NCBI GenBank assembly: GCA_963668325.1
Contig: OY764222.1
Span: 2,418,001-2,482,000 of the forward strand
Length of the DNA stretch: 64,000 nucleotides
DNA from: MPNP01 sp963668325
Lineage (GTDB): Bacteria > Pseudomonadota > Alphaproteobacteria > Rhodobacterales > Rhodobacteraceae
Direction: 5' to 3'
The notes under the pieces were generated by a model. It saw only the letters and a program-made list of their open reading frames with translations, did not search any database and was not told the origin of the DNA. Of the stretch, positions 47,201 to 54,737 are shown piece by piece. Position numbers and translations under genes: made by a program. Positions within the stretch are counted from its first letter, which is position 1, and the number at the start of each line of letters is the position of its first letter.

Positions 47201-47734
47201 AATAGGCATGTAGGCATCTATCAGAGTCATTTCCGATTGATGCAAGGTCGTTGAGCTTTCACCAGTATGATCATCGCCCAGAGCCATCAGAACGCCCCCA
47301 TATTTGGAGGTTCCAGCCATATTAGCGTGCCTGAGAACATCTCCGGACCGATCTACGCCAGGTCCCTTGCCATACCAAAGGCCAAAAACACCATCAAACT
47401 TACCCTCACCTCGAAGCTCTGCTTGCTGGGTTCCCCATAGGGCGGTAGCGGCGATATCTTCATTTAACCCAGGATTGAATACTATATCTGATTGATCCAG
47501 CCTGGTTTTCTCTCGACTTAAATGGAAATCAAGATTACCAAGTGGTGCACCTCGATAGCCTGAAACATACCCAGCTGTAGTCAATCCCGCCTTCAAATCC
47601 CTTTGTTTCTGGATTAGCAGAAATCGAATGAGAGCCTGTGTCCCATTTAGCAAAACTTCATTTTTAGTCAGGTCATACCTGTCTTCCAATGATGAGGACA
47701 TCAGAGAATGTTTTGTTTGTTCAGTAATTTCCAT
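44300..47734 (-). CDS. Indolepyruvate:ferredoxin oxidoreductase, fused alpha-beta
   Basis: A 1144-residue single-chain enzyme decarboxylating indolepyruvate and other aryl-pyruvates to acyl-CoA with ferredoxin as acceptor. The N-terminal pyrimidine-binding domain carries GYVSGYRGAPLGNLD. The TPP-binding centre contains GGEGANWIGEAP (about residues 475-490). A 4Fe-4S region with CEGCGDCG and CLKGFCPSF lies near residues 635-680, and the C-terminal beta part begins with V-I-T-G-V-G-G-T-G-V. The fused form without an accessory iorB gene is common in Alphaproteobacteria. It stands as a single gene. Confidence 0.95.
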   Translation of the reverse strand: MEITEQTKHSLMSSSLEDRYDLTKNEVLLNGTQALIRFLLIQKQRDLKAGLTTAGYVSGYRGAPLGNLDFHLSREKTRLDQSDIVFNPGLNEDIAATALWGTQQAELRGEGKFDGVFGLWYGKGPGVDRSGDVLRHANMAGTSKYGGVLMALGDDHTGESSTTLHQSEMTLIDAYMPIFSPAGVQEVLDYGVYGIALSRFSGNWVGLKCMKETIESTTVVDGDPFRIKYEIPSFDLPEDGLNIRIWDTPGEREARILDYRRYAAEAFAYKNNLNYRVAGKPGARLGIVAAGKNWFDLTHALTLLGLDDQELERLGITTFKIGLTWPLDQKGLLEWVEGLDVIIVVEEKRKLIEAQIKEILFNQRKAYQVFGHRDHKGDILFTAKYGLNPIQIALGIGQILNYKELQTEQLLANLRQLKDSNREENTPDILTRSPYFCSGCPHNTSTKVPEGSRAYAGIGCHYMVQWMDRDTLGFTHMGGEGANWIGEAPFSNTDHIFQNMGDGTYNHSGIQTIRAAVVSGVNMTYKILYNDAVAMTGGQLNDGDLSPQKVIRELVAIGVGKVAVVYDEKEDFDQKDLPDQVKFYPREKLEEVQRKFRNLPGVSAIVYVQTCAAEKRRRRKRGAFPPISERVFINTDVCEGCGDCGVQSNCISLIPVETELGRKRAVDQSSCNMDLSCLKGFCPSFVTLEGAEPRQEKSHEIDIPTIARPAIPSIDKTFNIVITGVGGTGVVTIGALLAQASHLENKGVGVIEMAGLAQKGGAVTIHCRIANKKEDISAIRVANNEADCVIGGDLVVTAIADILRVMKSDKTKVALNSFEIITGDFTRDTNFTIPGESLIQRIEAKVGPNGVQSIDANTLANLLLGNSIYSNMILLGMAWQNGTIPLGKEAILRAIELNGVQIEENTQAFEIGRWAATENDLLAKLVSNNANADELGNIDPIEFRRKHLVEYQGDELADHFITVVKKFQNPTLKEAVAKSYHKVLAVKDEYEVARLHLNTVDKANKEFKGDFKMKFHLAPPLISKSKNGARPKKYAFGSWLIPVFRLLATMKRVRGTVFDPFRFSEERKLQYKLRVQYRSDMVHINQLDYPDISPEVLELAELPQQISGYGPVWKANYISAMERRKILKSTVETQVALSSKRIRE

Positions 47735-48054
47735 TGGTTGTAATTATCCAAACCCAATCGATTAATCATTCAACTAAACGACCTATATAAACAATTTTGC
47801 AGGCAAAATAATAAGGCTACACTAAACTCATTTGTTTTTGAAAACGGAGCGATTATTAACTACAAGTTTGAAAAACCGGTAACCGTAGGTCTATACAAGA
47901 ATACCCAAAACTGGGTATAAAATTCAAAAAAATAATTATCGAGTAACCAATTTCACCTTTTCGTGATGCTGGATAGAATGGGTTGCTCCTAGATCCTTGC
48001 CGCACATTTCCAAGCATACCAACTTAAGAGACAATGAAAGATTTTCTTTTGAAA
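47735..48054. other. Intergenic region with one hairpin
   Basis: About 320 bp upstream of iorAB without a supportable gene. It contains a perfect 7-bp hairpin ATACCCA-AAAC-TGGGTAT (47901-47918). Nothing else stands out. Confidence 0.5.
47901..47918. repeat. Perfect 7-bp hairpin
   Basis: ATACCCA and TGGGTAT separated by AAAC, followed by AT-rich sequence but no long T-run. It might be a weak terminator for the small gene at 48055 or an operator upstream of iorAB. Confidence 0.35.
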
Positions 48055-48366
48055 TTAAATTGAGAGGGACTTTGTCAGTAATCTGATAATATCTATTACC
48101 GTATTTGGTCCTAAATTATGGAGTTTAATACCTTTATTTGTCAAATTCAGAGGTTCTGTTATATGGTAAAAAACTGATGACAGGAATTCATCAATCAGGA
48201 TAACAGTAAAATTGTAGTTAACGTCAAACCCATAAGAGTTTGAATCTGCAATTTGGTGATGTCTTTGCATAAGAGATTTGCAACAAATCCACTCCATATA
48301 AAACAAATTAATGTTTGCTAATTGGTCCAAAGGATTCTCCAAATTAAAGGATGATCCTAAGGTCAT
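48055..48366 (-). CDS. Hypothetical protein (doubtful)
   Basis: A 103-codon frame, not recognised. The translation has a plausible mix of residues (no low-complexity shadow pattern), three internal Met and two adjacent Cys near residue 28. It has no visible ribosome-binding site and nothing is antisense to it. It borders the two-gene module at 48508, divergently. It may be a small accessory gene or a chance open frame. Confidence 0.35.
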   Translation of the reverse strand: MTLGSSFNLENPLDQLANINLFYMEWICCKSLMQRHHQIADSNSYGFDVNYNFTVILIDEFLSSVFYHITEPLNLTNKGIKLHNLGPNTVIDIIRLLTKSLSI

Positions 48367-48507
48367 CTAAGTTCAGGTGGTCGAATGACAAATACAGCCA
48401 TTCTTGTACTTGTGTTAAATCATTTTTCGAATACTCTACATCCCTTACAAATTAGATATATTTCAATTAATGCTAAAGGTGTTTTATACCTGCAAGGGTA
48501 ATTCTAC

Positions 48508-49179
48508 ATGAAATTTAACTCTATTGAACCTCGCCGTTCAGAGATCCTTGAGTGGCGAGAATCCGAACGTAAAGATTTGTTTGATAAACTAAAGTTAGGC
48601 CTGCCAGATCTTGATGCTTTAATTATAAAACAAATAGACAGTATGGGCTTCAAAGATGCATTTCTTCGATCCGAATTTCATGACCGTGAAGTGGCACCGG
48701 AAGTTGAAAATTGGTTACGTCAACAATTCGACGAATTGCATAGGAACATCAAAGATTCTGCCATTAAGTCGGAAAAAATTATTACTGGCAAATCAAATGA
48801 TAACTCGTTGAAAGATATTGAATTTGCTAGTATGGGGCTGTCCGTTGTTGGAACTTTGGCACCGATTGCAGCAATCCCAGCCGCTGTAAGTATAGCAACA
48901 GTGACCACAACATCGTTTTTTGTATTCACCACTTCCGCTGTAAGTATACCAATCCTACTAACTGCGCTAGCTGGACTTCTTGTAAGTGGTGTTACTGCCA
49001 ATGAAATACGGCGTAGCACATTCAAACATTTTCAAAAAAAATACTGCGAACAAACTATATCAGAAGCACGAACCCGTGTATTTAAACCCTTAGAGGCAAA
49101 GGATACCAGCTGCCTGTGGACTGTTTTGTCGAATGAGATTGATATAATCACCCTCAAACGATTGGAGCCTTTACAATGA
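48508..49179 (+). CDS. Uncharacterised protein with a central double hydrophobic segment
   Basis: A 223-residue protein that I do not recognise. It starts with a charged helical part (about residues 1-105, rich in Lys/Glu, with W-R-E-S-E-R), then a long hydrophobic Ala/Val/Thr/Ile stretch at about 108-165 which could form two membrane helices or a hairpin, then a charged C-terminal helical tail (about 166-223). There is no signal peptide, so both ends probably face the cytoplasm. A good ribosome site (AAGGG) precedes the ATG. It overlaps the next gene by the ATGA form, so the two are translationally coupled. Helix-hydrophobic-hairpin-helix layouts occur in pore-forming or membrane-remodelling effectors, but no motif proves that here. 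Confidence 0.8.
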   Translation: MKFNSIEPRRSEILEWRESERKDLFDKLKLGLPDLDALIIKQIDSMGFKDAFLRSEFHDREVAPEVENWLRQQFDELHRNIKDSAIKSEKIITGKSNDNSLKDIEFASMGLSVVGTLAPIAAIPAAVSIATVTTTSFFVFTTSAVSIPILLTALAGLLVSGVTANEIRRSTFKHFQKKYCEQTISEARTRVFKPLEAKDTSCLWTVLSNEIDIITLKRLEPLQ

Positions 49180-50138
49180 TTTTACCTCTTTATAGATTTG
49201 GTCCTACTTTACAGCAATTTACTCAAATGAATTCTGGTAATTTAATTCGTTATGGAGCTATCCTAAAAGATTCAGGCACTGGTAAAATTGTAGGCCATAT
49301 TCAAGAAACAGGTTTATGGAATAATGCTTTAATTGGAGGGTCCAAATTTCTAGGTGGGACAAATCCTGCCTTGTCAGTTTTCAACACTGTTCAAAACGAA
49401 CAGATTAAGTCCCGGCTTAATGAACTTCAGACCATGGTCGGTGGCTTGCATAATTTGCAATTGCTCAATTTAGCAACTTCAGTTGTTGGAATTGGGGTCA
49501 CTATAGCTAGTACCGCAATTATACTAAATAAGATGAATGAACTTCGAAAGACAACTGACCAAATTCTTTTGAGTATCGAAAGAATACCAGAAAAGTGGAA
49601 AGAAGGCAGGGTTAGTGAACTCATGGCGACAATGCAAACAAGTTTAGAGAGACTCGAAGAAGGTCATTTGAGATCTAACACAGAAGATATAGTAAGAAAT
49701 GTAGAGGAAAGCCTCCACGGTATTTTTAACCAAATTAGGACTATAGCATTAGATTTATCCAATGATATAAAACTCAATACCAATCTCTACCGTATCCTAC
49801 TTTCAGCCTTGTCGATTTGTGTTGGAACACAATACAAGGCAATGCTATATCTTAATGAAAAAAAAGCTGCCCTTTTGAGGACTAAGAATCAATATAAATA
49901 TATTGAACAACTATCATGGAATCTTCCGCTAGACGTATTAGAACAAAAAACCCAAAAGGACCCCGATATTGCTAGGGCCTTTTCAGGAGATCTGAACAAA
50001 TTGCGTGCTCACCTAGCTAGCCGTCCACACGCTCTTGAAATATTGATCTCCCGAGAAATCCATGGGCGTTCCATCATAGAGCAGGCAGAAAACGAAATGG
50101 CGGAACCTTTGTTAATCTTACCTACTTCAGAGAAATGA
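49176..50138 (+). CDS. Uncharacterised protein with membrane segment and coiled coil
   Basis: A 320-residue protein, not recognised. An N-terminal part of about 60 residues (YGAILKDSGTGKIVGHIQETG) is followed by a hydrophobic Gly/Ala/Ser/Thr-rich segment (about residues 88-113, LLNLATSVVGIGVTIASTAIIL), then a long helical region (about 114-225) with heptad-like Leu/Ile/Met spacing, and a charged end. No enzymatic motif was seen. It starts inside the stop codon of the preceding gene, so the pair is one transcription unit of exactly two genes. They lie between iorAB and a ybaK-like gene, both core-type, which suggests an inserted module. A toxin, defence or envelope-stress role is conceivable but unproven. 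Confidence 0.8.
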   Translation: MILPLYRFGPTLQQFTQMNSGNLIRYGAILKDSGTGKIVGHIQETGLWNNALIGGSKFLGGTNPALSVFNTVQNEQIKSRLNELQTMVGGLHNLQLLNLATSVVGIGVTIASTAIILNKMNELRKTTDQILLSIERIPEKWKEGRVSELMATMQTSLERLEEGHLRSNTEDIVRNVEESLHGIFNQIRTIALDLSNDIKLNTNLYRILLSALSICVGTQYKAMLYLNEKKAALLRTKNQYKYIEQLSWNLPLDVLEQKTQKDPDIARAFSGDLNKLRAHLASRPHALEILISREIHGRSIIEQAENEMAEPLLILPTSEK

Positions 50139-50275
50139 CTAATTTGCCGTCGAAACTCAAGAATTTAGTCACCCCGAAAAGTTAATTTCAAACCAAAGTA
50201 GGGGCAAGGGGTTAAACAGGACAAAATAGAAGTTTTATTGTTGTTTATGCCTAATTTATCTTGCGGGATTACGTT

Positions 50276-50746
50276 TTGAGCAAAAGTTTAAACAGAGTAT
50301 CCAATTACTTACTAGCCAATAATATTGATCACGAAATCAAAAAAACAGAACAGATTGCCAGGACAGCAAAAGAGGCTGCCGAGAGAATTGGTTGCCATCT
50401 GAACCAAATTGCTAAATCAATAATTTTTTATACACCAACTACGGATAGGCTGCTTTTGTTTCTAACCGCAGGTGGTAATTTTGTTGACAATCGAAAAGCG
50501 GAAGAACTTCTTGGTTATCCATTACAGAAAGCTGATGCCCAGACGATAAGATATCGAACGGGATTTGTTATTGGGGGTGTTCCTCCTTTTGCCCACAAAG
50601 AAGAGGTCGGGGTATTCATGGATCCTGAATTATTAACCTACACGAGGGTTTGGGCGGCGGCTGGAACCCCCTTCCATGTTTTCTGCATAAATTCAGAAGA
50701 TTTGCTTAAGGCAACAAGTGCAAAGGTTTTGTCCTTTACTACGTGA
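50276..50746 (+). CDS. YbaK/EbsC family aminoacyl-tRNA deacylase-like protein
   Basis: About 156 residues of the YbaK/ProX editing fold, which hydrolyses mischarged Cys-tRNA-Pro or related species in trans. Family landmarks are A-K-S-I-I-F-Y-T (the K-S-hydrophobic strand), the turn at G-G-V-P-P-F-A-H and the C-terminal R-V-W-A-A-A-G-T-P. The start is uncertain: TTG 50276 begins M-S-K-S-L-N-R-V, like the family, and a TTG at 50261 would add five residues. It converges on lpxB. Confidence 0.83.
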   Translation: MSKSLNRVSNYLLANNIDHEIKKTEQIARTAKEAAERIGCHLNQIAKSIIFYTPTTDRLLLFLTAGGNFVDNRKAEELLGYPLQKADAQTIRYRTGFVIGGVPPFAHKEEVGVFMDPELLTYTRVWAAAGTPFHVFCINSEDLLKATSAKVLSFTT

Positions 50747-50779
50747 GCAGTAATGGCAGAACAGTGTATTCAAGATATT

Positions 50780-51991
50780 TCAGTGATAATTTTGGATAAA
50801 ATCAGCCACGGCCTCAGCCGGAAGGTCCTTTTGGTTAGGTTTATTTCTACCTAAACTAATCATTGCCTCCTCAAAAATATCCAATTGCGCTTTTCGTTTG
50901 GAAGAATCAGAGGCAATTTCCTTAAGTGCACCAAACATATTCTCTGGGGTTAAATTTTTTCCCAATAATTCCGGTACTGCTCGGGTTGAAGTAATAAGGT
51001 TTACCAGGGTTACGGTATCGACTAACAACATTGATCCTATGATTTGACGGGAAATCCAGTTTAGATCATAACCAATCACCATAGGGGTTGATGTTGCAGC
51101 CAATTCAAGTGAAACTGTGCCAGAACTTGCCATGGCAAGATCGGCAAGTGAAAATAACGATAATTTCAGCCGTTCATGTTGTTTGGTAACCAGCCTGCTC
51201 ACTTCAAAGAATTTCGTATCTTCTGGCCACTCGAAAGTATTGACATCCTTAAGCAGATCACCAAAGCCGGGACTCGGTACGACAACAAGTTGGTAATTTG
51301 GGAAGGTTTTTTTGAACAATTGACTAGCCTTGGCAAACACTGGCCCCATTTTGGTTATTTCCGAGTGCCTAGAACCTGGCAATATTAGAAGAGTGGGTTT
51401 TTCTGTTTCTAAACCTAGTTGAACTGTAACCTGATCTTTTTCCTTAGCATCCGGAGGTTTAATAGAAACGATTGGGTGCCCTACAAAAGAACAACTGATC
51501 CCTGCTTGTTCAAGAACCTCATTTTCAAAGGGAAAAAGCGTAAGTAGGTGATCAACACTTGCCCTGATTTTTTTTACTCTGCCCTTACGCCAAGCCCAAA
51601 CAGTAGGAGCTACGTAATGAATAACCGGGTTATTGAACCCACTTTTTTTGATTCCTTTTGCAACCCTTAGGGTAAAGTCTGGACTGTCGATAGTTACTAC
51701 TGCGTCGTATTGATTCTCTAAAATATTTTCTATCAACTGATTTTTTCTGCGTAATAAATCAGGCAGGTTAGAAAGTACCTCCACAATTCCCATGACTGAT
51801 AATTCTTCATAAGGGAATGTACTGACCAGCCCATTCCCCGCCATGGCCGGTCCACCTACGCCAAAATGCTCAATTTCAGGATAAATCCTAGACAACCCCT
51901 CCATCAAGTTAGCACCAAGGTGATCCCCGGAAGGTTCACCGGCAATCAGGAAAATTTTCTTGGGAAATTTCGATTTATACTTTTTGACCAA
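50780..51991 (-). CDS. lpxB: Lipid-A-disaccharide synthase
   Basis: A 403-residue GT19 glycosyltransferase joining UDP-2,3-diacylglucosamine and lipid X into the lipid A disaccharide. The N-terminal G-E-P-S-G-D-H-L-G-A and central P-G-S-R-H-S-E-I signature are clear. The start is TTG, overlapping lpxI by 46 bp; no later start precedes the conserved G-E-P-S-G-D. Confidence 0.95.
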   Translation of the reverse strand: MVKKYKSKFPKKIFLIAGEPSGDHLGANLMEGLSRIYPEIEHFGVGGPAMAGNGLVSTFPYEELSVMGIVEVLSNLPDLLRRKNQLIENILENQYDAVVTIDSPDFTLRVAKGIKKSGFNNPVIHYVAPTVWAWRKGRVKKIRASVDHLLTLFPFENEVLEQAGISCSFVGHPIVSIKPPDAKEKDQVTVQLGLETEKPTLLILPGSRHSEITKMGPVFAKASQLFKKTFPNYQLVVVPSPGFGDLLKDVNTFEWPEDTKFFEVSRLVTKQHERLKLSLFSLADLAMASSGTVSLELAATSTPMVIGYDLNWISRQIIGSMLLVDTVTLVNLITSTRAVPELLGKNLTPENMFGALKEIASDSSKRKAQLDIFEEAMISLGRNKPNQKDLPAEAVADFIQNYH

Positions 51992-52800
51992 ATGAATATT
52001 CCACCCTGATTTGCCATTTCAATTACTTTTGGTTGGTCGATAATTATTACTTTGCCTGATTCTATAACCAGTCCGCTCATTCCTAAAGAGATAACTCTTT
52101 GAACTGTTTGCGGACCAATTGTCGGTAAGTCCACTCGAAGGTCCTGTTTGGGTTTAGATGCTTTGATTAATATTCCACCTTTTTCTTCAGAGGATTTTGA
52201 TAAAGTGGAAAATATCTCACTAATAGAATCCAACATCCAGTCTGTCCCAATGGTCTCTACAGCAATACACAGGTTGTTCCTTACGACGGCAGCTTGTCCT
52301 AAATCAGCAGATCCCAAGATAGTCACAATCTCTTCTGCCATCAGTGTATCGGATTTGTCAGAGGGCGATGGAACCTGGTCTGTCAATACTCCCTTGTGGT
52401 CTACCAGGTGAGGAATGATTTCTTGTACCCCCCAGATTTTAAAGCCCAACTCTTCAATAACAGTTACAAATTGCTTCAGGATTGAATCATCCCCTCCTGA
52501 CAATGATATTTGCTCATTGTTCTTACCCCTCTGAAAGGAAATGTTTGTTTGTTTGGGCCTATCGACTCCGCCAGCCAATACAACATGACCAACACCTATT
52601 TCCCGGTTGTTCTGGAGGTTTTGGAGAAAATTATCTGGAGTAATATTTGAATGCCTTGGATTCAAATCCTGGTTATCCGAACCAGGAAGCAAAGTTACTT
52701 CAACCTTATCACCGCCGGAAATTAGCTCGTGATATATTAATCCAGGCAAGGAACCTCTCCCAGCAACTAACAGGAAATGCCTTGGCTCTTGATGTTCCAT
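51946..52800 (-). CDS. lpxI: UDP-2,3-diacylglucosamine pyrophosphatase LpxI
   Basis: A 284-residue protein of the LpxI (formerly DUF1009) family, which replaces LpxH in Alphaproteobacteria and hydrolyses UDP-2,3-diacylglucosamine to lipid X. The N-terminus F-L-L-V-A-G-R-G-S-L-P and the C-terminal K-A-S-K-P-K-Q-D-L-R-V-D-L-P-T-I-G with its conserved acids fit. It lies between lpxA and lpxB, the standard order, as does the substrate flow. Confidence 0.93.
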   Translation of the reverse strand: MEHQEPRHFLLVAGRGSLPGLIYHELISGGDKVEVTLLPGSDNQDLNPRHSNITPDNFLQNLQNNREIGVGHVVLAGGVDRPKQTNISFQRGKNNEQISLSGGDDSILKQFVTVIEELGFKIWGVQEIIPHLVDHKGVLTDQVPSPSDKSDTLMAEEIVTILGSADLGQAAVVRNNLCIAVETIGTDWMLDSISEIFSTLSKSSEEKGGILIKASKPKQDLRVDLPTIGPQTVQRVISLGMSGLVIESGKVIIIDQPKVIEMANQGGIFIWSKSINRNFPRKFS

Positions 52801-52808
52801 ATGGTGTG

Positions 52809-53594
52809 TTAGCTTGGATTCAGGAATTCTCTTCCGCTATTGAATAGAGCAAATTCAACAACATCGCTGACAAGAGAGTCTGATGAATAATTCTGGTTAT
52901 TAAGTTCCTGAATGGCATCTGTAAAGGATCCCTTGAAATTAACCAGAAATGTGTAGGCCTTGCGAAGTTCTTCAATTTTATCCCTGGTTACCCTTCGCCG
53001 TCGTAATCCTATAAGATTTAACCCTTTCAGGACTCCATCAGGGCCATCAACCATTCCATAAGGGATGACATCTCTCCGAACAAGGGTAACTGCCCCAACA
53101 AAGGCACCCTTGCCAATTCGAACGAATTGGTGTACTCCGCTTAATCCACCGATTATAACATTATCCTCCAATACACAGTGCCCTCCTAGTGCAACCTGAT
53201 TAGCAAGAATAACATTATTGCCTATTTTTACATCATGACCAACATGAGACCCGGTCATAAACAAACAATCATCTCCAACCGAAGTAATACCGCCGCCATG
53301 AGCAGTACCGAGGTTAAGCGTAGCTCCCTCTCTGATTCGGTTTCGTTTGCCAATCTTAAGGGTGGTTTTCTCACCTTTGTATTTCAGGTCCTGGGGAACT
53401 TCACCAACGCAGGCATAAGGAAAAACAACCGTTTCTTCCCCAATCTCTGTCCTACCAGTGATGGTTGCATGTGATTTAACATGAACATTGTCATGAAGGA
53501 CAACTTCAGGGCCGACAAAAGCGAATGGTTCAACCTTACAGTTCGGACCGATTTGAGCTCCTTCGGTAATACAAGCCAGTGGATGAATGGTCAT
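52809..53594 (-). CDS. lpxA: UDP-N-acetylglucosamine acyltransferase
   Basis: A 261-residue left-handed beta-helix acyltransferase that starts lipid A synthesis. Hexapeptide repeats are visible from residue 1 to about 185, and the catalytic His lies in G-S-H-V-G-H-D-V. The C-terminal helical part begins near G-L-R-R-R-R-V. fabZ is just upstream and lpxI just downstream. The deacetylase LpxC and the second acyltransferase LpxD are not adjacent. Confidence 0.95.
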   Translation of the reverse strand: MTIHPLACITEGAQIGPNCKVEPFAFVGPEVVLHDNVHVKSHATITGRTEIGEETVVFPYACVGEVPQDLKYKGEKTTLKIGKRNRIREGATLNLGTAHGGGITSVGDDCLFMTGSHVGHDVKIGNNVILANQVALGGHCVLEDNVIIGGLSGVHQFVRIGKGAFVGAVTLVRRDVIPYGMVDGPDGVLKGLNLIGLRRRRVTRDKIEELRKAYTFLVNFKGSFTDAIQELNNQNYSSDSLVSDVVEFALFNSGREFLNPS

Positions 53595-53616
53595 AAATTA
53601 ATTCTTACAGATCTGC

Positions 53617-54087
53617 TTAATCTTCCAACTTTTCCCACATAGCGGTAATGACAGCTTCCGAAACAAGTTCCTCACCAACCATTGCCTTGCCATCCAGCTT
53701 CCAAAATTTGCCTCGACCACGGATAACGGTCATATGAAGTTCCAGTACATCTCCAGGCACAACCATTTTCCTGAACCGGGCATTATCAACTGCCAAAAGA
53801 TATATACCCAATTTTTCATCAATCATGTCCAGCGAATAATTTACCACCACAGCAGCAGTCTGTGCCATGGCTTCAATTACCAGTACTCCGGGCATAATCG
53901 GTTGATTAGGAAAATGTCCCTGAAAAAAGGGCTCATTACATGTAACATTCTTGATCCCTATTCCACCTTTATCCTTTTTGAGGTTGGCAACCTTATCAAT
54001 ATATAGGAATGGATACCGATGGGGTATCATCCTCTTAATCATTGACAAATCCGCCATAGTTAGCGTTGGATCAATATTTGTTGGCAT
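53617..54087 (-). CDS. fabZ: 3-hydroxyacyl-ACP dehydratase FabZ
   Basis: A 156-residue hot-dog enzyme that dehydrates beta-hydroxyacyl-ACPs. The active-site His and Glu are in G-H-F-P-N-Q-P-I-M-P-G-V-L-V-I-E-A-M-A-Q. It sits between skp and lpxA. In most Proteobacteria lpxD lies between skp and fabZ, but here only 35 bp separate them. Confidence 0.95.
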   Translation of the reverse strand: MPTNIDPTLTMADLSMIKRMIPHRYPFLYIDKVANLKKDKGGIGIKNVTCNEPFFQGHFPNQPIMPGVLVIEAMAQTAAVVVNYSLDMIDEKLGIYLLAVDNARFRKMVVPGDVLELHMTVIRGRGKFWKLDGKAMVGEELVSEAVITAMWEKLED

Positions 54088-54122
54088 AAATAATCCTTCT
54101 CTTTAAATTATTTTTGCTGAAG

Positions 54123-54737
54123 TTATTCGTCTATACCGACAAATTCTAGAGGATTTCTGTACTCGGGTAATCCTGTACCATCACCGAATGTTGCATTAGT
54201 TTGTGCCAAAACAAAAGGGGTAATATCAAGTGATTCATCATACCAGATAATGACATCTCTCGGGAGAACCATTCTTGTACCGAATAGTTGCGCCACCTGG
54301 AAGATGATTGGTGATACATTAGCCTGGAAAAGCTCCCGTTGCTGGCTTTCCCATTCACTTAAAGCTACACCCTTACCATCTTGGAGTTTTCTCCTTGTTT
54401 CAACCCGTGTATCAAAATCCACAACAAGCAAATCAAATTCTGAAGCAGGTAGATTGCTTTTTTTTTCGGCCAGTACCTTTTCCTCATCTTGGAAAAGTTC
54501 AGTATGGTAGGTACTTTCAGCTCTCAGAGCCAACTGGGCTTCCTGATATTCGCTTGCAACTCTGATGCCAAACTGTGACCTCAGATACAGGGTGCGGTAA
54601 TCCACAACGACCACATCCGGACTTACTTGCGGATAGAACTGTCCATTTGAACTACTACTCTGGCCTAGCAAAGTAGATGGGAGAATGGCCAGAGAAAAAA
54701 TAGTCAGGAATTGAAGTAAACTTTTTCGAATTGCCAT
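54123..54737 (-). CDS. skp: Periplasmic OMP chaperone, OmpH/Skp family
   Basis: A 204-residue exported protein: signal peptide (about residues 1-25, ending L-L-G-Q), a short beta strand (V-V-V-V-D-Y-R-T), then two long helices rich in Glu/Gln/Arg from about residue 60 to 140, giving the tentacle-like Skp fold. It immediately follows bamA, whose stop abuts its ATG. The C-terminal 30 residues (NATFGDGTGLPEY...) are longer than usual. Confidence 0.85.
   Translation of the reverse strand: MAIRKSLLQFLTIFSLAILPSTLLGQSSSSNGQFYPQVSPDVVVVDYRTLYLRSQFGIRVASEYQEAQLALRAESTYHTELFQDEEKVLAEKKSNLPASEFDLLVVDFDTRVETRRKLQDGKGVALSEWESQQRELFQANVSPIIFQVAQLFGTRMVLPRDVIIWYDESLDITPFVLAQTNATFGDGTGLPEYRNPLEFVGIDE

Noticed and set aside
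51946..51991. 46-bp overlap between lpxB and lpxI as a sign of a frameshift
   Set aside because: Both proteins have normal length and intact ends, so a simple overlapping TTG start explains it.
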